DNA of 64,000 nt. Origin: Verrucomicrobiaceae bacterium. GTDB taxonomy: Bacteria > Verrucomicrobiota > Verrucomicrobiia > Verrucomicrobiales > Verrucomicrobiaceae. The notes under the pieces were generated by a model. The model did no database searches, had not been told where the DNA came from, and saw only the letters and a list, made by a program, of their open reading frames with translations. How positions within the stretch are numbered: position 1 is the stretch's first letter; each line of letters opens with the position of its first letter. The translations under genes were made by a program, and so were the position numbers. The DNA lies in NCBI GenBank assembly GCA_947466075.1, contig CANIBP010000001.1, positions 548,908-612,907 on the forward strand, given 5' to 3'. Below are positions 1 through 9,945 of the stretch, one piece after another.

Positions 1-1
1 G

Positions 2-580
2 GATGCCATCGAGGCAAAGAAAATCACGCCCGCACAGCTCAGCGTCGCCGCGAAGGCCACGCTAGGACGACAGAAAACACCCGCGCTGGCCGAGCGCATC
101 GCCAAACTCATCGGCGATGGCTCGTCGTCGAATCGCAAGGAGGTGATCGCGAAGTATAAAGCAGTGATGTCGATGGTGGGCGGTGCCGCACGCGGCGCGA
201 AGGTCTATGAAACGGCCTGCATGGTCTGTCACCGGCACCTGGATCGCGGCAATGATGTGGGGCCGAACTTGGGCACGATCAAGGCGTGGCCGGTGGAGCA
301 GATTTTGACAAACGTACTGGACCCGAATCGCGAGGTCTCGCCGAATTTCGCCCTCTACCTCATCGAAACGAACGACGGCCGCACCCTCAGCGGCCTTATC
401 ACCAGCGAGACGGCGGGGAATCTCACCCTCAAACGCGCCGATGGCGGCACTGACACCGTCCTGCGCAGCGAGATCAAATCCCTCACCAGCCCCGGCATCT
501 CGCTGATGCCCGAAGGCCTCGAAGCCGCCATCACGCCGCAGCAGATGGCGGATTTGATCGCTTATTTGAAGGCTCCTTGA
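2..580 (+). CDS. PVC-type haem-binding protein, C-terminal fragment
   Basis: The reading frame is open from the window edge, so the 5' part of the gene is missing. The visible C-terminus is a small c-type cytochrome domain of the kind found at the end of Planctomycete/Verrucomicrobia membrane-bound dehydrogenases. It has the haem attachment motif CMVCH (codons near 218-232) followed by DVGPNLG, and a late SLMPEGLE segment whose Met is the expected distal haem ligand. The full proteins usually place a glucose/sorbosone dehydrogenase-like propeller and HEAT repeats in front of this domain, in the periplasm. The N-terminal 46 visible residues are helical and fit the HEAT part. Domain assignment is firm; the substrate is unknown. 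The convergent DUF1501 gene ends only 4 bases downstream. Confidence 0.85.
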   Translation, partial: DAIEAKKITPAQLSVAAKATLGRQKTPALAERIAKLIGDGSSSNRKEVIAKYKAVMSMVGGAARGAKVYETACMVCHRHLDRGNDVGPNLGTIKAWPVEQILTNVLDPNREVSPNFALYLIETNDGRTLSGLITSETAGNLTLKRADGGTDTVLRSEIKSLTSPGISLMPEGLEAAITPQQMADLIAYLKAP

Positions 581-584
581 TCCT

Positions 585-1937
<1,353 letters not shown>

Positions 1938-1938
1938 A

Positions 1939-4545
1939 TCAATCAACAAACATGAATTCGTTCGAGAGCATCAGCACCTGCACGAGTTGCTCCCAGGCGT
2001 TGAGTTGGGATTTCGGCTGCGCAGAAAAGTCCTGCCTGGCATCCCAAGCATCGCTCGGAGAGTCGCCTCCTGCTCCCGTGATCGCGGTAACGGATGGCGT
2101 GATCTTCGGCGGCCACAGGAACTGGTCGCTGTTCAGGCCGTTGCCGATATCAACGATGAAATCGAACGTGTCCCCGGTTTGGAAAGCAATGGCATCAAGG
2201 TTCAGATCCGCTTTGGATCCAAGGAGCGTTGTGCTGCGCAGTTTGCCGAGGCGCGAGTGGCTCACGAAGGCGCGAATGCCATCACCAACCTCGGGTTCGT
2301 GGATGAGTGTGGAATGCAGATCATAGGTGCCGCCGGCTGGCGCGATCCAGCGACGCACGACAGCGTGTTTGCGGTCATTGCCCGGATGACCACCCTCGGC
2401 GGTGAGTTGTGCCCAGCCGAGTTTCTCATTGGGCCATGCTTCATCGCCCTGCCAGGCGCTACCGGTGAAATGCGGCAGCGGCTTGAAATTCTTCACGCGA
2501 CCCGTGCCCTCATCCCATTCGCCGTAGCCGTATTGCCAGGACTTCGTGTGATCGGCCTCAGCGATGACAACCGTGGTGTCTGCTTGAACAAAACGCTGTG
2601 CAAAAGCCAGTTCGTCGTGTGTGGGACTGCGTTGGAAGAGCTTGGCGTAGATGAGGCGAATTCTTGCTTCGTCTGACTTGGATGCAGCAGCCTTTTGAAC
2701 GAGTGCCTTCGCCTGCTGCACGACGAACGGATGATTCAGGCCAAAAAGCGCCTGCTGCGGCACAGTGGTCTCGGTGCGCTGCGGAATGGAGAGATCAGGA
2801 TTGGCGAAATCGAAGGTGCGCATGGCGGTGGGCACATTTTCGCGATCCACGAGCGCATAGAGCGTGCGGCGGGTGTTGCTGCTCGCAAACAAAGCATCAG
2901 GACGGCCGCCCATGCGCAGATTCAGTCGTCCTGCGGCGGCAAGCCACGCATCGCGTGCTTCCTCGAAACTAAGGCGATGCGGGTTCATGCGGGAGAGCAG
3001 ACGGTTGTCGGGATCGCGCGGATCACTCGTCTGGCTACTCTGCTGATAAGTCTGCGACAGCATGATGTGCCGGTGCATCGTCTTGACGCTCCAGCCGGAG
3101 TCGATGAAGCGCTGCGCCAGCCAGTCGAGCAGTTCGGGGTGGCTCGGAGGGCTGCCTTGCTTGCCGAAGTCGCTCAGTGTGCTCACCAGGCCGCGTCCGA
3201 AGTGATGCTGCCAGATGCGGTTCACCATCACGCGGGCGGTGAGCGGATTGCGCGGGTCGATGATGGCCTGCGCAAGCTCAAGACGACCGCTGCCTATCTT
3301 GAAGGGCTGCTGTGAGCCAAATGTGCTCAGGAATTGCCGTGGCACCTCATCGCCTTTGGTGAGCGGATTACCGCGCGTGAACACACGCGGCGTGCTGGGC
3401 AGTGGACGATCAACCAGAATGGTCGCGTGAGCAGGCGTTGTGTTGTTTTTGATGAGGAAGCGATCCACATCGCCCTGCGACTTCCATAACTCGGTGATGA
3501 TGCCCGTGGGGAAGAACATCTCAATGTTCGCGATGTGCTCATCAGGCACATGGGCGGGCGAATCGAGGCTCTTGAGCGCTTCATCGGCCAGCTCCACGCC
3601 CGGATGCTTTTCCAGCCAAGCCTTCCAGCGATGCACGATGAAGGGATTGAGGTCTTTCTCGTCAATGATCTGGTCGAAACCCTGTTCGGGATACTTTTCC
3701 AACTCGGTCACGGCCTTGCTGTAGTCAGCGGACCGTGTACGTGTGCGGGCCATCTGCTCCTCGCGGCGTTTCGTTATGAGATCGCGGTTCTTTTTCACCA
3801 ACGCGGTCAGTTCGGCGTTTTCGGCCGCCGTGGCGGGTACGAGGGCCTCGGCGCTGCTTTGAAAGACGCCGTAGAGCGCGTAGTAGTCCCGCGTCGGGAT
3901 GGGGTCGAACTTGTGATCGTGACAGCGTGCGCATGCGACGGTGAGCCCGAGCGTGCCGCGCGTGACGACGTCGATGCGATCGTCGATGATGTCATGCGTG
4001 ACGCCGAGAAAGCGCCGCCCAAGCGTGAGAAAGCCCATCGCGACGAGATCAGGTGACTTCGGTGGCACGACTTGATCGGCGGCGATTTGCAGCAGCAGAA
4101 AACGGTCATACGGCATGTCTTCGTTCAGCGCACGCACGACCCAGTCGCGATACGGCGTGGCATGCACCCAGCTCTTTTCCTCGCGGGCATAGACGTAGCC
4201 TTTGGTGTCCGAGTAGCGGGCCACATCGAGCCAGTGGCGTGCCCATTGCTCGCCGTAGTGCGGTGAGGCGAGTAACTGATCAACAAACTGCTCATAAGGA
4301 ACGTCGGTTCGTTCTGGAGGCAGACCCATGAGATCAAAGCTGGCACGACGGGCTAGCGTGCGGGCATCGGCAGGTGGTGAAGGCTTCAAACCGTTCTCGG
4401 CGAGCTTTTTCTGAATGAACTCATCGATGCTAGTGCCTTTGACCGGCTTCAGCGGCTGAAACGCCCAATGCTCCGCCGAGAGGAGACTCGTGGAGACAAT
4501 CAAGGTGCCAAGCTGGAGGAGACGGTGGAACACAGCGTGAATCAA
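1939..4545 (-). CDS. DUF1549/DUF1553 domain secreted protein
   Basis: 868 residues. A short hydrophobic signal is followed directly by DUF1549 (from about residue 38), with the family motif CARCHDHKFDP at residues 205-215, which resembles a haem-binding CxxCH. DUF1553 follows, with NPLTARVMVNRIWQHHFGRG and SQTYQQSS. The N-terminal cytochrome domain that many relatives carry is absent. Between about residues 655 and 800 there is an inserted beta-rich stretch (from SWQYGYGEWDEG to the DFIVDIGNG region) that interrupts the usual DUF1553 tail; the normal tail (LNAWEQLVQVLMLSNEFMFVD region) resumes after it. The first codon is TTG; a GTG four codons later is an alternative start. Forms an operon with the DUF1501 gene. 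Confidence 0.88.
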   Translation of the reverse strand: MIHAVFHRLLQLGTLIVSTSLLSAEHWAFQPLKPVKGTSIDEFIQKKLAENGLKPSPPADARTLARRASFDLMGLPPERTDVPYEQFVDQLLASPHYGEQWARHWLDVARYSDTKGYVYAREEKSWVHATPYRDWVVRALNEDMPYDRFLLLQIAADQVVPPKSPDLVAMGFLTLGRRFLGVTHDIIDDRIDVVTRGTLGLTVACARCHDHKFDPIPTRDYYALYGVFQSSAEALVPATAAENAELTALVKKNRDLITKRREEQMARTRTRSADYSKAVTELEKYPEQGFDQIIDEKDLNPFIVHRWKAWLEKHPGVELADEALKSLDSPAHVPDEHIANIEMFFPTGIITELWKSQGDVDRFLIKNNTTPAHATILVDRPLPSTPRVFTRGNPLTKGDEVPRQFLSTFGSQQPFKIGSGRLELAQAIIDPRNPLTARVMVNRIWQHHFGRGLVSTLSDFGKQGSPPSHPELLDWLAQRFIDSGWSVKTMHRHIMLSQTYQQSSQTSDPRDPDNRLLSRMNPHRLSFEEARDAWLAAAGRLNLRMGGRPDALFASSNTRRTLYALVDRENVPTAMRTFDFANPDLSIPQRTETTVPQQALFGLNHPFVVQQAKALVQKAAASKSDEARIRLIYAKLFQRSPTHDELAFAQRFVQADTTVVIAEADHTKSWQYGYGEWDEGTGRVKNFKPLPHFTGSAWQGDEAWPNEKLGWAQLTAEGGHPGNDRKHAVVRRWIAPAGGTYDLHSTLIHEPEVGDGIRAFVSHSRLGKLRSTTLLGSKADLNLDAIAFQTGDTFDFIVDIGNGLNSDQFLWPPKITPSVTAITGAGGDSPSDAWDARQDFSAQPKSQLNAWEQLVQVLMLSNEFMFVD

Positions 4546-4633
4546 TACGCCTCAGTCCTGCTTAATCCTTCCCCCGTGAAGATTTGGTAGAACAGCGCAT
4601 CGACAGCGACGGTTTGCCCGTTTATCTCGGGGT

Positions 4634-5227
4634 ATGTTCACTGGTCTCGTCGAAACCACCGGCAGTATCATTTCCCTGGAGCCTCGCGGCGAAAGCGCGA
4701 GGCTGACAGTGAACGTGGGCTCGATGGCTTCTGAGCTGGTCGATGGCGAAAGCGTAGCGGTGAATGGCTGCTGCCTCACGGTGACTGTGAAGGACGTAGC
4801 AGCGCAGACGGCGCGCTTTGATCTGCTGATGCAAACGCTGATGGTGACTAGTCTGGGGGATCTGAAGACCGGCTCAATGGTCAATTTGGAACGGGCGATG
4901 GCGATGGAAGCGCGGTTTGGCGGTCACTTCGTGCAGGGACATGTGGATGCGACGGTGAAGATTCGCGATTGGAGCCAGCATGGGCAGGATCATCGGCTGG
5001 AGGTGGAGATTCCGCCGGAGCAGCGAGGTTTGATCATTCCGAAGGGATCGATCTGCCTGGATGGCATCTCTCTGACTGCTGCGGAGGTGACGGAGAGCAC
5101 GGTGGCGTGCTGGATCATCCCGCACACGTTCCAGGTCACTAATTTGCACACGAAGAAACCGGGGGGGCGGCTAAATGTGGAGTTCGACATGCTGGGCAAG
5201 TATGTGCGCGAGCTGATGCGGCGGTAG
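4634..5227 (+). CDS. ribE: riboflavin synthase alpha chain
   Basis: 197 residues, the normal family length. It begins with the invariant MFTGLVETTG and contains two tandem lumazine-binding barrels, each with the expected motifs (VNGCCLTV in the first, LDGISLT in the second; GGHFVQGHVD at the start of the second). It catalyses dismutation of two 6,7-dimethyl-8-ribityllumazine molecules to riboflavin and a pyrimidine, the last step of riboflavin biosynthesis, in the cytosol. No other rib gene is adjacent. A palindromic REP-like element starts two bases after the stop and may serve as its transcription end. The ATG is the only sensible start because MFTG is the true N-terminus across the family. 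Confidence 0.97.
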   Translation: MFTGLVETTGSIISLEPRGESARLTVNVGSMASELVDGESVAVNGCCLTVTVKDVAAQTARFDLLMQTLMVTSLGDLKTGSMVNLERAMAMEARFGGHFVQGHVDATVKIRDWSQHGQDHRLEVEIPPEQRGLIIPKGSICLDGISLTAAEVTESTVACWIIPHTFQVTNLHTKKPGGRLNVEFDMLGKYVRELMRR

Positions 5228-5228
5228 C

Positions 5229-5303
5229 GCAAGCGTCCCGCTTGCTGTATCCGGCGTATTTAAAACGTCCTGCTTGTTTCCAAACCGCAACCGGGACGGT
5301 TGC
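5229..5303. repeat. REPIN-like pair of inverted palindromes
   Basis: Two perfect 17-base palindromes sit 41 bases apart between ribE and the ABC ATPase gene. The first (5229-5245) is GCAAGCG-TCC-CGCTTGC, the second (5287-5303) is GCAACCG-GGA-CGGTTGC. The second is the reverse complement of the first except for one stem pair, where G-C has become C-G on both arms, so pairing is preserved. Between them lies a degenerate direct copy of the first unit (about 5262-5283). The second palindrome runs to within five bases of the ATPase start codon. Structure is directly visible; mobility by a REP-associated transposase is inference. Confidence 0.6.
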
Positions 5304-5308
5304 ACTAC

Positions 5309-5974
5309 ATGCCTGTTCTCGAAGTCGAATCCCTAACCAAATCCTATGCGGCGCGCCCGATCCTGCGTGGTGTGTCGTTCAAGCTGGAACAAGGCGAGCG
5401 TGTAGCGCTACTAGGACCTTCGGGCAGTGGCAAGACGACGGTGTTGAATTGTGTCGGTGGTGTGGATCGTGCGGACAGTGGCAGCGTGATGATCGCAGGA
5501 AGTGTGCTTGGCGACTTGAGCGCGGACGGGCTGGCGCAACTGCGGCGTAAGCACATCGGCACAGTGTTTCAGTTTTATCATCTGCTGCCGACACTAAGCG
5601 CGGCGGAAAACATCGAGCTGCCGCTGCAATTGCTCGGTGAGCCGACGAGCGAGCGTGAAACGCGAGTGCGAGAGCTGCTGCAGCGTGTGGGCATTTCGCA
5701 TCGGGCGGCGGCGCTGCCGGGACAGCTCTCGGGCGGCGAGATGCAACGCGTGGCGATTGCACGAGCGGTGGTGCATCGACCGACATTGATTCTGGCCGAT
5801 GAGCCGACGGGAAGCCTGGATTCGGCCACGGGAGCACAGGTGCTGGAGCTGCTGGCGGAGATTGTGAGTGAAACCAAAGCAGCGCTGCTGCTGGTGACGC
5901 ACAGCCCGGAGGCGGTGAAGCACTGCGAGCGTGTGCTGCGCATGCAGGACGGACAAATCGTCGAAGGCGCATGA
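5309..5974 (+). CDS. ABC transporter ATP-binding protein, LolD-like
   Basis: 221 residues from the ATG at 5309; an upstream in-frame TTG at 5300 would sit inside the palindrome and is less likely. It shows Walker A GPSGSGKT (residues 36-43), a Q-loop (VFQFYHLLPTLSAAEN), the ABC signature LSGGEMQRVAIARA, Walker B LILADEPTGSLD and the H-loop VTHS. This is the MacB/LolD/FtsE branch, whose members power FtsX-type permeases that move substrates outward or remodel the periplasm instead of importing solutes. The stop overlaps the permease start by four bases (ATGA), so the two are translationally coupled. With the lipocalin gene downstream the set resembles AttE of AttEFGH systems. Confidence 0.92.
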   Translation: MPVLEVESLTKSYAARPILRGVSFKLEQGERVALLGPSGSGKTTVLNCVGGVDRADSGSVMIAGSVLGDLSADGLAQLRRKHIGTVFQFYHLLPTLSAAENIELPLQLLGEPTSERETRVRELLQRVGISHRAAALPGQLSGGEMQRVAIARAVVHRPTLILADEPTGSLDSATGAQVLELLAEIVSETKAALLLVTHSPEAVKHCERVLRMQDGQIVEGA

Positions 5975-8502
5975 GCACCGTGCTTCTCATCTTGCGGCGT
6001 TGTGCGTTGCGGCATTGGCGGCTGGCTTTGCGGCAGCAGATCGCGCTGATGTTGATCCTGGCGCTGGGATCGAGCGTTTATCTGGCGGTGCGACTGGCGA
6101 GCAACGCGGCGCTGTCGGGCTTTGAGACGTTTACAGATGGCATCACGCGCCAGCCAGACTGGACGGTGCAAGCGGTGAGTGGTGTTTTGCGAGAAAGTGA
6201 CGTGCGTGAGATGCGAGAGGCGCTGGGACATCGACCGGTGAGCCTGCTGCCGGTGGTGGAGGAGACGGTGACGCCTGCGGATGAGACCGGAAATGGCGAG
6301 ATCGGATCGCGAGCGACGTGGCGGCTGCTGGGCGTGGATTTTGTGTCACTGCTGAACCTGCGTGGCGAGGCACCAGCGGGACTGGGCGCGAACATGCAGG
6401 CGGTGCGCTCGGGTGTTTATGTGAGTCCGAAGCTCGGCGTGAAGGAACGGGATGAGTTGCGGTTGATTCTGGATGATCGCGTGATCACGCTGAAGGTGGC
6501 CGGTGTGGTGCCGGAGACGCCGGGAGTGCCGAGTTTGCCTGCGCATCTGCTGCTGATGGATTTGCTGGAGGCGCAGTCTGTTTTGATGCGTGGCGACAAG
6601 GTGGATCGCGTGGAGGTTCTGGCACAGGACAGCGCCTTGTTTCCGAATTTGCGCGAGGAAGCGGGTGAGTTGCTCAAATCGCGCTGGCAGGTGACGGGCG
6701 GGGCGAATCGGAGACAATTGGCGGGCACGATGACGCAGGCGTTTCGGCTGAATCTGACGATTCTCTCACTGCTGGCGCTGCTGGTGGGTGGTTATCTCAT
6801 TTTTCAGGCGCTGGATGGCGTTGTGCTGCGACGGCGGGAGGAGATTGGCATTTTGAAATCGCTCGGTGTGACGGACCGGGCGATTCAAGTGGCGTTTCTC
6901 ATCGAAGCGGGTCTGCTGGGGCTGTGCGGCGGTGTTTCGGGCGTGCTGCTGGGCTGGCTGGGGGCGCAAGGTGCCGTCGGTGGTGTGACGAAGACGATGA
7001 ACGCGCTGTATGGCGCGACGAGCGAGCAGCAGGCGGCGCTGAGCTGGAGCGAGGCCCTGCTGGCGCTGTCGATTTCGATCCTTGCGAGTCTCATCGCCGC
7101 ATGGTGGCCAGCGCGGATGGCGGCGCGCACACCTCCAGCGCACATGCTGGGACGACATGCGACGCCGTTTGAAGGTGGCACCGTGTGGCGCGTGGAGTGG
7201 ATCGGCTGGGCGATGATGCTGGTCGCGGTTGTGCTGGCTGAGCTGCCCGTGCTGCGGTTTGCGAGCGGCACGCGCCTGCCGCTGGCGGGTTATGCGGCGG
7301 CGTTGCTGTGGCTAGTGGGCGCGGGATTGGCAGCGGGGTCGATGCTGCGTTTTTTGGCGAGGCGAAAAGTGACTTCGGCTGTGTGGCGCGTGGCTCTTTC
7401 GCAATTGCGGCGACCGACGGTGCGGCATCGCTTTGCGGTAGCGGCTTTGGCAAGTGCTGTGTCGATGACGACGGGCATGGCGGTGATGGTGGCGAGTTTT
7501 GACCACACGATGCGCGGCTGGATCGACCGCACGATGAAGGCGGACATTTATGTGAGCAGCGCGGGAGCGCAGAGCGCGTCATCGACGCACTTCATCTCGC
7601 CGAAGACGGTCACGGCACTCGGGAAGGAGCCGGAGGTGGCGGAGCTGGCGTTTGTGCAGGCACGGACGCTCCTTTGGAAAGGTGGCGAGGTGCTTGTTCT
7701 CGGCACTGATCCGGTGTTTGCGCACAAGCATAGGCTGTATGCGTGGGTGGAGGCACCGAAGCGTGATGAATGGTGGCAGACGGAGGATGGCATCACTCCG
7801 GCGATCATGAGCGAGAGCTGGAGCGAGCGGTTTGAAACGCGTGTGGGCGATGTGATCGACTTGGTGGGCCACAAGGTGCGCGTGGTGGCGATGAACGCTG
7901 AGTATGGCAATGAGCGCGGATCGCTGACAGTGCCCGCAGCGGTGTTTCGCGAGTGGTTTGAGACAGAGGAGGCTTGGCGTGTGGCTTTGATGCTGAAACC
8001 GGGCGCGGATGCGGAGACGGTAAAGGAACGAATTCTTTCCAAGCAGCCAGGATTAAGTGTGTTCACCAACGCTCATCTGCGGAGCGAGGCGCTGCGCATT
8101 TTCCGCCAGACGTTTGCGGTGACGCATGCTTTGGAGGTGATCGGCGTGATCGTGGCTGTGGTGGGCCTCGGCCTTGCTTTGACGAGTCTGATGCTGGAGC
8201 GGCGGGCCACTTTGGCGACGCTACGATCGCTGGGCATGACGCGGAGTGAGATCGCGAAGTCGGCGGCACTGGAAGGGCTCGGTGTGGCCTGCGCGGGAGC
8301 GTTCACGGGCATTGCGGCGGGTTTGTGGTTGGGATGGCTGCTGGTGTATCGCATCAACAAGCAGTGCTTCGGCTGGACACTGCAATTTCACGCGGTGTGG
8401 TGGCATCTGGCGGTGCTGGGCATCGCAGTCATCGCGGTTGGCATGTTAGTGGCAGCGTTGGTCGGGCGATGGGCGGCGATGCTGCCGACAGAACACACGT
8501 AG
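5971..8502 (+). CDS. FtsX-family ABC permease, double-domain
   Basis: 843 residues. An N-terminal membrane helix (about residues 22-42) is followed by a MacB-like periplasmic domain, a three-helix FtsX core (about 255-385, including RRREEIGILKSLGVT), further helices around 410-470, a second N-terminal-type helix and periplasmic domain, and a second FtsX core at the C-terminus (VIGVIVAVVGLGLALTSLML; RRATLATLRSLGMTRSEI). It therefore looks like two permease subunits joined in one chain, corresponding to AttF plus AttG. It should pair with the coupled ATPase in the inner membrane. The substrate is unknown; lipoprotein or lipid-like cargo is plausible given the lipocalin partner. Confidence 0.9.
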   Translation: MSTVLLILRRCALRHWRLALRQQIALMLILALGSSVYLAVRLASNAALSGFETFTDGITRQPDWTVQAVSGVLRESDVREMREALGHRPVSLLPVVEETVTPADETGNGEIGSRATWRLLGVDFVSLLNLRGEAPAGLGANMQAVRSGVYVSPKLGVKERDELRLILDDRVITLKVAGVVPETPGVPSLPAHLLLMDLLEAQSVLMRGDKVDRVEVLAQDSALFPNLREEAGELLKSRWQVTGGANRRQLAGTMTQAFRLNLTILSLLALLVGGYLIFQALDGVVLRRREEIGILKSLGVTDRAIQVAFLIEAGLLGLCGGVSGVLLGWLGAQGAVGGVTKTMNALYGATSEQQAALSWSEALLALSISILASLIAAWWPARMAARTPPAHMLGRHATPFEGGTVWRVEWIGWAMMLVAVVLAELPVLRFASGTRLPLAGYAAALLWLVGAGLAAGSMLRFLARRKVTSAVWRVALSQLRRPTVRHRFAVAALASAVSMTTGMAVMVASFDHTMRGWIDRTMKADIYVSSAGAQSASSTHFISPKTVTALGKEPEVAELAFVQARTLLWKGGEVLVLGTDPVFAHKHRLYAWVEAPKRDEWWQTEDGITPAIMSESWSERFETRVGDVIDLVGHKVRVVAMNAEYGNERGSLTVPAAVFREWFETEEAWRVALMLKPGADAETVKERILSKQPGLSVFTNAHLRSEALRIFRQTFAVTHALEVIGVIVAVVGLGLALTSLMLERRATLATLRSLGMTRSEIAKSAALEGLGVACAGAFTGIAAGLWLGWLLVYRINKQCFGWTLQFHAVWWHLAVLGIAVIAVGMLVAALVGRWAAMLPTEHT

Positions 8503-8509
8503 GAATGAC

Positions 8510-9586
8510 ATGAAACACCGGATGCTGCTTTTTCTCACGATGACGTCGATGCTACATGCGCAGACGACGGCTGATGGGTTTGCGATTCCGCAAGCGGGGC
8601 GGGTCTTTGTGTTTCCACGCGATCACGGGAGCCATCCTGAGTTTCGCACGGAGTGGTGGTATGTGACGGGACACCTGGACGCGGAGGGTGGGCGGCGGTT
8701 TGGCTTTCAGGTGACGTTTTTCCGCCAGGCGAGGCGTGATGACGGGAAGACGCTGCATTTGCATCTGGCGCATGCGGCGCTGCTGGATGCGCGGACGGGG
8801 CGGTTTGTGCATGAGGAGCGATTGAACCGTGAAGGATGGGATGCCTTATCCTCTGAGACGACGCTGGCAGTGAGGAACGGGAACTGGTCGCTGAAGCTGG
8901 ATGAGGTGACGCAGCGAATGCACATCGCGGCGACGATGAAGGGCGAAGTTTTGCTGCAACTGGAGTTGGAGGCAGTGAAGCCGCTCGTGGTGTTCGGGAA
9001 GGATGGCGTGTCGCGCAAAGGGGCGAGCGCTGAGGCTGCGAGTCATTACCTGACATGGCCGCGTTTGAAGACGACCGGCACTGCGAAGATTGGTGCGGAC
9101 GAGCATGCGGTGAGGGGTGAGGCATGGATGGATCACGAGTTCAGCAGCAGCCAGCTTGAAGACGGTCAAGTGGGCTGGGACTGGGCAGCGCTTCAACTCA
9201 AGGATGGGCGTGAGATCATGGTGTATCGCATGCGGCGCAAGGATGGCTCGTTGGATCATGCTTCGACGCTCTCAGTGGTAGAGCGTGACGGTAAGGTGCG
9301 GCAACTGAGCAGCGATGCGTTTGCCTGGGAGGTGATGGAGAAGTGGAAAAGCCCACGCAACGGCGCGGAATATCCAATTCGCGTACGGGTTCGCTTTGAG
9401 GGCGAATCATTTGAGCTGCGGCCACTCGCAGAGGATCAGGAACAGGACGGTGGGATCACGCGGCTGCCGTATTGGGAGGGCGCGTGTGATGTGATCAACT
9501 CACGCGGCCAATTCGCTGGCCGGGCGTTTTTGGAGCTGGCGGGCTACGCAGGAGATCTGGCGAGACATCTTTCGCCAAAGCAATAG
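8510..9586 (+). CDS. AttH/CrtC-like lipocalin-fold secreted protein
   Basis: 358 residues with a short signal peptide (cleavage probably after about residue 16). The sequence carries the family hallmark EFRTEWWYVTGHL and later WMDHEFSSSQL and GWDWAALQLKDGREIMVYRMR, typical of the lipocalin-like domain shared by AttH and carotenoid 1,2-hydratase (CrtC). No carotenoid genes are nearby, so a hydratase role is unlikely; AttH proteins accompany LolD/FtsX-type ABC transporters and are thought to act on a lipid-like periplasmic ligand. Starts 7 bases after the permease stop with an AGGA ribosome-binding site at 8501-8504. The three genes form one operon. Confidence 0.88.
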   Translation: MKHRMLLFLTMTSMLHAQTTADGFAIPQAGRVFVFPRDHGSHPEFRTEWWYVTGHLDAEGGRRFGFQVTFFRQARRDDGKTLHLHLAHAALLDARTGRFVHEERLNREGWDALSSETTLAVRNGNWSLKLDEVTQRMHIAATMKGEVLLQLELEAVKPLVVFGKDGVSRKGASAEAASHYLTWPRLKTTGTAKIGADEHAVRGEAWMDHEFSSSQLEDGQVGWDWAALQLKDGREIMVYRMRRKDGSLDHASTLSVVERDGKVRQLSSDAFAWEVMEKWKSPRNGAEYPIRVRVRFEGESFELRPLAEDQEQDGGITRLPYWEGACDVINSRGQFAGRAFLELAGYAGDLARHLSPKQ

Positions 9587-9595
9587 CCCACTAAA

Positions 9596-9913
9596 TCAAG
9601 AGTACTTAACGTCCTTGCGCGGCTCCATCTCGAAGGCGGTGGATTCCTGCTCGGAGATATTGGGCTTGAGCACCTCCTCGCGGAATTTGATGTAATGCGG
9701 ATCGTCCTGACAGATTGCGAGCTTGTCCATGCTCTCGACTTCGAGATAAACGAACCAAGGATAGGGATCCGAAGGATTGACGCGCTTGCCGGTTTTGACG
9801 GTAAGAACTTCCTGAACGCGCAGCAGCATCACGCGGGTTTGCGACATCATGTGCTCCAGTTTTTCCTCCGTGACCTGGGGCTTGAGCTGGAACAGGCTGA
9901 GGTAAGCGATCAT
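9596..9913 (-). CDS. Dabb-family (stress-responsive A/B barrel) protein
   Basis: 105 residues. It begins MIAYLSLFQLKP and has the pattern of a small ferredoxin-like alpha/beta barrel: a first beta strand ending in a Phe/Lys turn, a long helix (TEEKLEHMMSQT), then the central strand (WFVYLEVESMDKL) and the DDPHYIKFREEVLKP segment common in Dabb proteins. Members form dimeric barrels; biochemical roles range from stress proteins to small cyclases, and none can be chosen here. It lies 32 bases downstream of nuoA on the same strand, probably co-transcribed, which is not a usual nuoA partner. Confidence 0.7.
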   Translation of the reverse strand: MIAYLSLFQLKPQVTEEKLEHMMSQTRVMLLRVQEVLTVKTGKRVNPSDPYPWFVYLEVESMDKLAICQDDPHYIKFREEVLKPNISEQESTAFEMEPRKDVKYS

Positions 9914-9945
9914 GGAGGCGATAAGTCTGCTGCAACGACGACGGA

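Noticed and set aside
8510..9586. Carotenoid 1,2-hydratase
   Set aside because: No carotenoid genes nearby and the operon partner is an ABC exporter; AttH-like role fits better.
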